Shown piece by piece: positions 59,539 to 64,000 of a DNA stretch of 64,000 nucleotides. The position numbers and the translations under genes are program-made. The notes beneath the pieces are model-generated. The model ran no database searches and was not told where the DNA came from. It saw only the letters and a list, made by a program, of their open reading frames with translations. Each line of letters starts with the position of its first letter. Position 1 is the first letter of the stretch. Source of the DNA: Casp-Chloro-G3 sp002816715 (GTDB lineage Bacteria; Chloroflexota; Dehalococcoidia; Lucifugimonadales; UBA3495); NCBI GenBank assembly GCA_027623815.1, contig JAQBUV010000001.1, positions 1 to 64,000 on the forward strand. Direction: 5' to 3'.

Positions 59539-60774
59539 CTAGACAACTCCTTGGGACTGCATGGTCTCAAATTCCTGATCGGAATAGCCGAGACGTGCCA
59601 CAATCACTGCTCGGTTATGCTCGCCCAGCAGCGGCGCACGGCGGTATACCCACGGCTCAACCTGCGTATGCGGACTGATCGGCGCGCCAGGATACTTCAG
59701 CTTACCGGCGACAGGATGGTCCAACTCGACGTAATAATCCCTGGCCTCCAGTTGCTCCATTTCCAGCAGGTCTTGCATGGTGGAAACGAAGGCAAACCCC
59801 AGTCCATGTTCCTGGCCTGCCTTGAAGATGTTAACTTTCTCGTTGTCCAGCAACCAGGGCAGCATCAGAGCGTCCACTTCGTCGGCATGGAGCAGACGGC
59901 CTTGGCGTGAGGCGTATTTGGGGTCGGCCAGTTCTGCCCGCTCCATTATATTGGCGACTTCGGGCCAGTTCTGGTCCGGCCCGGCGATAATGCCGACGTA
60001 GCCATCGCCACAGGGATAGATGCCCCAGGCGGCGCGACCATACCCACGGTTGCCCACCCGAGAATACTCCTGTCCGGAGTAGCTGTACTGCATCAGGGCG
60101 TTTTCCAGGACGTTGGTGGCGTATTCGGCAATGGCCAGGTCAATCTGCTGGCCGACGCCGGTATCCTCGGCGTACATCAGGGCGGTCATAGTGGCGACGA
60201 AGGCGTTCTGCCCCGCGCCCAGTTGGGCCAGCGGCGCGCCTTCCTTCAATGGTTCCTGCTCCGGCTCGCCGGTGATGTTCATCAGCCCACCGGTGGCGTA
60301 TAGGTTGATCTCCTCCGCTTTCCAATCGCGGTATGGCCCGGTCTGCCCGAAATTGGAAATTGAGGTCATCACCAGGGCTGGGTTCTCCTGCTTCAACCTC
60401 TCATAACTCAGCCCCAATCTATCCATCACGCCGGGAGCGAAGTTCTCGACAAGAATGTCGGCAGACTTGGCCAGATTCAGCAGGATTTCTTTACCCTGCG
60501 GGGATTTCAAATCCAGGGTAACGCTCTGCTTGGAAGTATTCAAGTAGAGGAACCAGGCTCCGGCTTCCACCCCCCTACCGTCCCCCCGTGTTAAGGGGGG
60601 ATTGAGGGGGGTTTGATTAGCAAAGGGGCCGAAGTGTCGCATTCGGTCGCCGTCGATGGGCCGCTCGATCTTGACCACATCGGCACCTAAAGTTGCCAGC
60701 AGCTTGGTGCAGTAGGGGCCGGATAGATAATGGGTGAGGTCAACGACCTTCACGCCTTCCAGTAGACCTGCCAT
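59539..60774 (-). CDS. CaiB/BaiF CoA-transferase with an inserted repeat
   Basis: A 411-residue family III CoA-transferase: GVKVVDLTHYLSGPYCTKLL, GADVVKIERPIDGDRMRHFG, FLYLNTSKQSVTLDLKSPQG, ILVENFAPGVMDRLGLSYER, LVMTSISNFGQTGPYRDW. Residues 54-72 (TPLNPPLTRGDGRGVEAGA) have no counterpart in the family and are encoded by an intergenic-type palindrome that kept the frame. The loop lies between two conserved blocks and may be tolerated. ATG 60774; weak ribosome binding site. First gene of a probable three-gene operon. Confidence 0.85.
   Translation of the reverse strand: MAGLLEGVKVVDLTHYLSGPYCTKLLATLGADVVKIERPIDGDRMRHFGPFANQTPLNPPLTRGDGRGVEAGAWFLYLNTSKQSVTLDLKSPQGKEILLNLAKSADILVENFAPGVMDRLGLSYERLKQENPALVMTSISNFGQTGPYRDWKAEEINLYATGGLMNITGEPEQEPLKEGAPLAQLGAGQNAFVATMTALMYAEDTGVGQQIDLAIAEYATNVLENALMQYSYSGQEYSRVGNRGYGRAAWGIYPCGDGYVGIIAGPDQNWPEVANIMERAELADPKYASRQGRLLHADEVDALMLPWLLDNEKVNIFKAGQEHGLGFAFVSTMQDLLEMEQLEARDYYVELDHPVAGKLKYPGAPISPHTQVEPWVYRRAPLLGEHNRAVIVARLGYSDQEFETMQSQGVV
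60570..60612. repeat. Palindromic repeat inserted in a coding sequence
   Basis: CCCCCC-taccgt-CCCCCC faces GGGGGG-attga-GGGGGG around GTGTTAA, making a long imperfect hairpin. Its translation NPPLTRGDGRG is a familiar signature of an intergenic repeat reading through a gene. It is in frame within the CoA-transferase gene. Confidence 0.75.
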
Positions 60775-60903
60775 CGTTTACCGTTTAGCTAAGAATTACG
60801 AGATACGTCGCGTCTGAGTTCGTGGCTATTGTGGCATTGACCTGAGGGAATTGCAAGGGTGACCCGGCGGGCCTCCAGGTTCTGTTAATTCTGCGGCTGG
60901 CCC

Positions 60904-62532
60904 TCACAAACCCACAATTTCCCCATCCGGCGCAACGTCCATGTCCAACGCCCTGGGCCTGGTGGGCAAACCGGGCAATGTCTCGATGCGGCCTGCCAGC
61001 GCGTACAAAAATCCCGCTCCAACCGATGCTCGAATGTCCATGATGGGGAAGGTATAACCGGAAGGCCTTCCCTTCAAGCTGGGGTCATGGGATATGGAGA
61101 GATGGGTCTTGGCCATGCAGATAGGCAGCTTGCCCCAACCCAGAGATTCAAACTGCCTTAACTGCCGACGGGCTTCCGCCGACCAACTCACGTCTTCGGC
61201 GTTGTAGATGCTGTGGGCCAGAGCCAGAACTTTGTCCTCGGCAGAAGCCTCCATGGGGTAGGCATATTTGACACCGTCCGGCGCGGTTGCGGCCTGCATC
61301 ACGGCCTCAGCCAGGGCGGTCATGCCCTCACCGCCTTGAGCAAAACCATCGGCTTCCACCGCGGCATTCGCCCCAGAATCCAGCGCAACCTGCTTCGCTG
61401 CCGCCAATTCTTCGGTCGTATCCGTGCCGAACCGGTTCAGGGCCACCACCACCGGCAGACCAAAACTGCGGACGATTTCCACATGATGGGTCAGGTTCGT
61501 ACCACCGGCCAATACCGCCGAAACATCGGGTTTGTCCAATCCCCGCCGAGCAACACCGCCGTGCCATTTCAACGCTCGCACCGATGCCACCAGCACCACC
61601 ACGCTGGGCAACAATCCGCTCTGACGGGCTTTGATGTGCATGAATTTCTCAAATCCCAGGTCGGACCCGAATCCGGCCTCGGTGACGACATAGTCGGCGT
61701 AACCCAGGGCCATCCGGTCGGCGATTACCGAATTGCAGCCGTGGGCGATGTTCCCGAAAGGCCCGGCGTGAACGAAGGCGGGCTGTCCTTCCAGGGTCTG
61801 CACCAGATTGGGCATGACCGTATGCCGCAGCAAGGCTAGCAATGACCCGGTTACTCCCAGGCTTTCCACCGTGACCGGTTCGCCGCCCCGGGTGCGCCCA
61901 ACTACGATGCGCGACAATCGCTGGCGGTAGTCGGCAAGGTCGGTGGATAGGGCCAGAATCGCCATTATTTCCGAAGCCGACACTATGTCGAAGCGGCTCT
62001 CCCGCAGAGGGCTGTTGTTGCTGCCGCCTACGCCGGTAACGATGTCCCGCAAGGCCCGGTCGGAGGCGTCGGTGACTCGCGACCATTGGATGCCGGTGGC
62101 GTCCATGTCGGACACTTGACCGCGCTGCACCGCGTTGTCCACCAGCGCCGCCAGCAGGTTATGCGCCGAGGCTACCGCGTGGGCGTCGCCGGTGAAGTGG
62201 ATGTTGATCTCGTCTTCCGGCACTACCCGGGCCTTGCCACCGCCGGTGCCGCCGCCTTTGATACCGAAGATCGGGCCTAGCGTTGGCTCACGCAGAGTGG
62301 CGACCGCCTGGTGACCCAACTTGCCCAACCCCTGGGTCAGGCCGATGGCGGTGGTAGTCTTACCCTCGCCAGCCGGGGTGGGAGTGATCCCGGTCACTAC
62401 CACCAGCTTGCCCTTTGACTGAGACTCGTCTTTCCTTGCGTCCAGAGATACTTTGGCCTTGTAACGGCCATAGGGAATCAAGTGCTCGTCAGAGATACCA
62501 AGGTCGGCGGCTATTTGACTAATCGGTTTCAT
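60904..62532 (-). CDS. fhs: Formate--tetrahydrofolate ligase
   Basis: A 542-residue ATP-dependent ligase that joins formate to tetrahydrofolate, giving 10-formyl-THF. Seen are the P-loop TPTPAGEGKTTTAIGLTQGL, PTLGPIFGIKGGGTGGGKAR, INIHFTGDAHAVASAHNLL, ALNRFGTDTTEELAA and the C-terminal DIRASVGAGFLYALAG. Length is normal. ATG 62532 is set by AAAGGA; the upstream start at 62568 is rejected. It provides one-carbon units for the folate cycle, consistent with metH next upstream. Confidence 0.95.
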   Translation of the reverse strand: MKPISQIAADLGISDEHLIPYGRYKAKVSLDARKDESQSKGKLVVVTGITPTPAGEGKTTTAIGLTQGLGKLGHQAVATLREPTLGPIFGIKGGGTGGGKARVVPEDEINIHFTGDAHAVASAHNLLAALVDNAVQRGQVSDMDATGIQWSRVTDASDRALRDIVTGVGGSNNSPLRESRFDIVSASEIMAILALSTDLADYRQRLSRIVVGRTRGGEPVTVESLGVTGSLLALLRHTVMPNLVQTLEGQPAFVHAGPFGNIAHGCNSVIADRMALGYADYVVTEAGFGSDLGFEKFMHIKARQSGLLPSVVVLVASVRALKWHGGVARRGLDKPDVSAVLAGGTNLTHHVEIVRSFGLPVVVALNRFGTDTTEELAAAKQVALDSGANAAVEADGFAQGGEGMTALAEAVMQAATAPDGVKYAYPMEASAEDKVLALAHSIYNAEDVSWSAEARRQLRQFESLGWGKLPICMAKTHLSISHDPSLKGRPSGYTFPIMDIRASVGAGFLYALAGRIETLPGLPTRPRALDMDVAPDGEIVGL

Positions 62533-62602
62533 GTTTGTCCTTTCCCTAACTCTATCTATGTTTGCCAAGAAAGTGCTATGGATTATACCCCGTAAAACGA
62601 GT

Positions 62603-62626
62603 CAGGGCGGGGATTAACCCGCCCTG
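62603..62626. terminator. GC-rich hairpin upstream of fhs
   Basis: CAGGGCGGG and CCCGCCCTG form a perfect 9-bp stem around GATTAA. It lies between the metH/small-ORF end and fhs on the minus strand and may end the metH transcript. No clear T-run on the minus strand. Confidence 0.55.
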
Positions 62627-62668
62627 TTTCCCAATTTGATTCTCAACTGAGAACTAAGGTCTCGGCCC

Positions 62669-62833
62669 TCAATGATGATATGCGACGGTCTGCGTCAGCC
62701 AGTCGCCCAGGGCTGAACCTGACGGCATGGGCTGCCGAATTGCCCGACTCACGCCGCTTGAGTACGGTGGCTTGAACGGCTGGAGACCCACTAGAATTCC
62801 GTTTACAACTCGCCTAACTAATGTCTGAATCAT
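62669..62833 (-). CDS. Small 54-residue ORF after metH
   Basis: ATG 62833 follows AAAGG by six bases and opens a 54-codon frame reading IQTLVRRVVNGILVGLQPFK, then SRAIRQPMPSGSALGDWLT and ending YHH. Basic, with one amphipathic N-terminal helix. It lies 43 bases after the metH stop on the same strand. No family recognised; the good ribosome binding site is the main support. Confidence 0.4.
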   Translation of the reverse strand: MIQTLVRRVVNGILVGLQPFKPPYSSGVSRAIRQPMPSGSALGDWLTQTVAYHH

Positions 62834-62876
62834 GGTTGGCCTTTAACTACTCAATCAGTATCTGCTAGTAACTACG

Positions 62877-64000
62877 CTAGCCGCGGGTTTTCAGATCGGC
62901 CAGTCTCGCCTCCAAGCGGTCAATGTCCCGCTCGCTCAGGTTAAAGTACTTGGCGTCGGGGTGGTGGAACACCAGCGCCGATACCGACCCTTCTGGGTCC
63001 ATCATGTGCCCTTCAGTCAACTCGACACCGATATTCTCGGTCACGTTCAACAGGCGGAATAGCTGCTCCTGGTCTTCCAACCGAGGGCAGGCTGGGTACC
63101 CAAAGGAGTAGCGCTTCCCCCGATACTGAGTGCGGAAGAGGTCTGGATGGCTAATGCTGGCCGGATCACCAAATCCCCACATTTGGCGAATCTGCTGATG
63201 CAGCAACTCGGCAAAAGCCTCGGCCCCTTCCAAGGCCAGGGCTTGCAAGATGTGGGAGTTGAGGAACTTCCCTTCTGCCATCCACTGCTCGGCGAGGGCG
63301 CGGACACCGGGGCCGATGCTGGTGGTGAACATGGCAACGTAGTCCAGTTTGCCCGAGTTCTTGGGCATCGCATAGTCGGCCAGACAGAGGCCCTCTCGGT
63401 CCGACTGACGGCCAAAGTAGAAACGCTCCAAAACTTCTTTGCCATCTGGGCCGTAGACCAGCAAAGACTCTCCTTCGGACTGGCAGGGGAAGAATTTGAA
63501 TACAGCGCTGGCGGTGATATCGTTACGGGCCAGTATCTCATCTTCAACCCGCCGCACCGAGTCCCGCAGTTCGATGGCCGCTGGTTCCTCGGATTCCAGC
63601 GCGTCGGCGAATCGACCCTTGAATCCCAGATGCCGTACGTAGAGCATCTGCGGGTTAATGTATGGGAAAATCCTTTCCAGATCGTAATTTTTCAGGACTT
63701 GCAGCCGCAGGTCGGGCGGGCTGGGCACCTCAAAGTCGTGCCGCACCTGAGCCGGGGCCACATCCGGGACCGGCTTCTCCTCAGCAGTGGCTTGCTTGGC
63801 CTGGTCATCCTTGACGAACTGCGCGGCTTCCGTCTCGGCGGTTGCGATTAATTGCTGTCGCTCGTCGGCGTCCTGGATATTGTTGGCCAGGGCCAGGCCG
63901 GTCATGGCATCCTTGGAGTAGACCACCAGGCCTTCGTACTCTGGCGCGATACGCAGCCGGGTGAAACGGTTAGACAGGGCCGCGCCGCCGACCAGAATGG
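62877..64000 (-). CDS. metH: Cobalamin-dependent methionine synthase, C-terminal part (runs off the window)
   Basis: The frame is open to the window end, so the gene's 5' part is missing. It begins ILVGGAALSNRFTRLRIAPE, the end of the B12-binding domain, then has a linker rich in Ala/Glu/Gln and the AdoMet activation domain: YDLERIFPYINPQML, NDITASAVFKFFP, LADYAMPKNSGKLDYVAMF, the hallmark GKRYSFGYPACPRLEDQ, and GSVSALVFHHPDAKYF. MetH moves a methyl group from methyl-THF to homocysteine; this domain repairs oxidised cobalamin. A start at 63926 is not real. Confidence 0.95.
   Translation of the reverse strand, partial: ILVGGAALSNRFTRLRIAPEYEGLVVYSKDAMTGLALANNIQDADERQQLIATAETEAAQFVKDDQAKQATAEEKPVPDVAPAQVRHDFEVPSPPDLRLQVLKNYDLERIFPYINPQMLYVRHLGFKGRFADALESEEPAAIELRDSVRRVEDEILARNDITASAVFKFFPCQSEGESLLVYGPDGKEVLERFYFGRQSDREGLCLADYAMPKNSGKLDYVAMFTTSIGPGVRALAEQWMAEGKFLNSHILQALALEGAEAFAELLHQQIRQMWGFGDPASISHPDLFRTQYRGKRYSFGYPACPRLEDQEQLFRLLNVTENIGVELTEGHMMDPEGSVSALVFHHPDAKYFNLSERDIDRLEARLADLKTRG

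Noticed and set aside
58264..60774. Two adjacent CoA-transferase genes as one gene split by a stop
   Set aside because: Each has its own complete N-terminal start motif and full-length body, so they are two genes with TAG followed directly by GTG.

Overview
The window is one contiguous stretch of bacterial chromosome with about 55 protein genes, several broken genes and many small intergenic repeats. No rRNA, tRNA, CRISPR array, phage module or complete insertion sequence is visible. Gene content suggests a Chloroflexota bacterium of the SAR202/Dehalococcoidia type. The reasons are the many families for organic-matter breakdown (SMP-30 lactonases, NHL propellers, luciferase-like and deazaflavin (F420)-type oxidoreductases, acyl-CoA dehydrogenase-like flavoproteins, CaiB/BaiF CoA-transferases, metal amidohydrolases, carboxymuconolactone-decarboxylase-like proteins) and a T-box leader. 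The taxonomic call is inference; no marker gene is present to settle it.

Layout. 1-3.2 kb: a TauE/SafE permease, an MFS transporter relic and a flavin oxygenase-like protein. 3.2-12.7 kb, mostly minus strand: a 12-repeat NHL propeller, an ACMSD-like amidohydrolase, an ABC-F ATPase, an SMP-30 lactonase, an acyl-CoA dehydrogenase-like protein, a PEP mutase/isocitrate lyase-family lyase and a CMD-like protein. 13-25 kb, mostly plus strand: an unusual SDR, MmgE/PrpD, two luciferase-like oxidoreductases, a dead ABC solute-binding gene, SMP-30, a DapA-like aldolase, an FhuF-like protein and a large alpha/beta hydrolase. 25-46 kb: both methionine sulfoxide reductases, DUF1800, an NHL lyase-like protein, a dihydroxyphthalate decarboxylase-like protein, a second PEP mutase-like lyase, a pair of closely related amidohydrolases, a lactonase, a double VOC protein, more propellers, a CHRD protein with a one-base frameshift, a CoA-transferase and a cupin. 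46-51 kb: a solute-binding lipoprotein gene with one internal stop, a second NHL lyase-like gene and three CMD-like genes. 51-64 kb: a T-box-controlled ilvB without ilvN or ilvC, a response regulator, a D-aminoacylase-like enzyme followed by the 3' stub of another, enoyl-CoA hydratase with two CoA-transferases, formate-THF ligase and the 3' part of metH.

Taken together, most genes fit uptake and stepwise breakdown of diverse, possibly aromatic or oxidised, organic compounds: ring and side-chain oxidation by flavoproteins, lactone opening by SMP-30 and lactonase enzymes, decarboxylation and hydrolysis by amidohydrolases, C-C lyases, then CoA activation and beta-oxidation-like steps. Fhs and MetH supply folate one-carbon chemistry. 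Several families occur as two or more paralogs, so local duplication has been active.

The least expected content is small-scale. There is a 133-bp miniature element with perfect 18-bp terminal inverted repeats and a 9-bp target duplication. A second miniature element of about 144 bp occurs in three copies plus a half copy. A palindromic repeat has inserted in frame into a CoA-transferase gene. Gene relics are visible only when gaps are translated (a solute-binding protein, a D-aminoacylase tail, an MFS half), and two otherwise intact genes carry a single internal TAA. I found no defence system or biosynthetic cluster.
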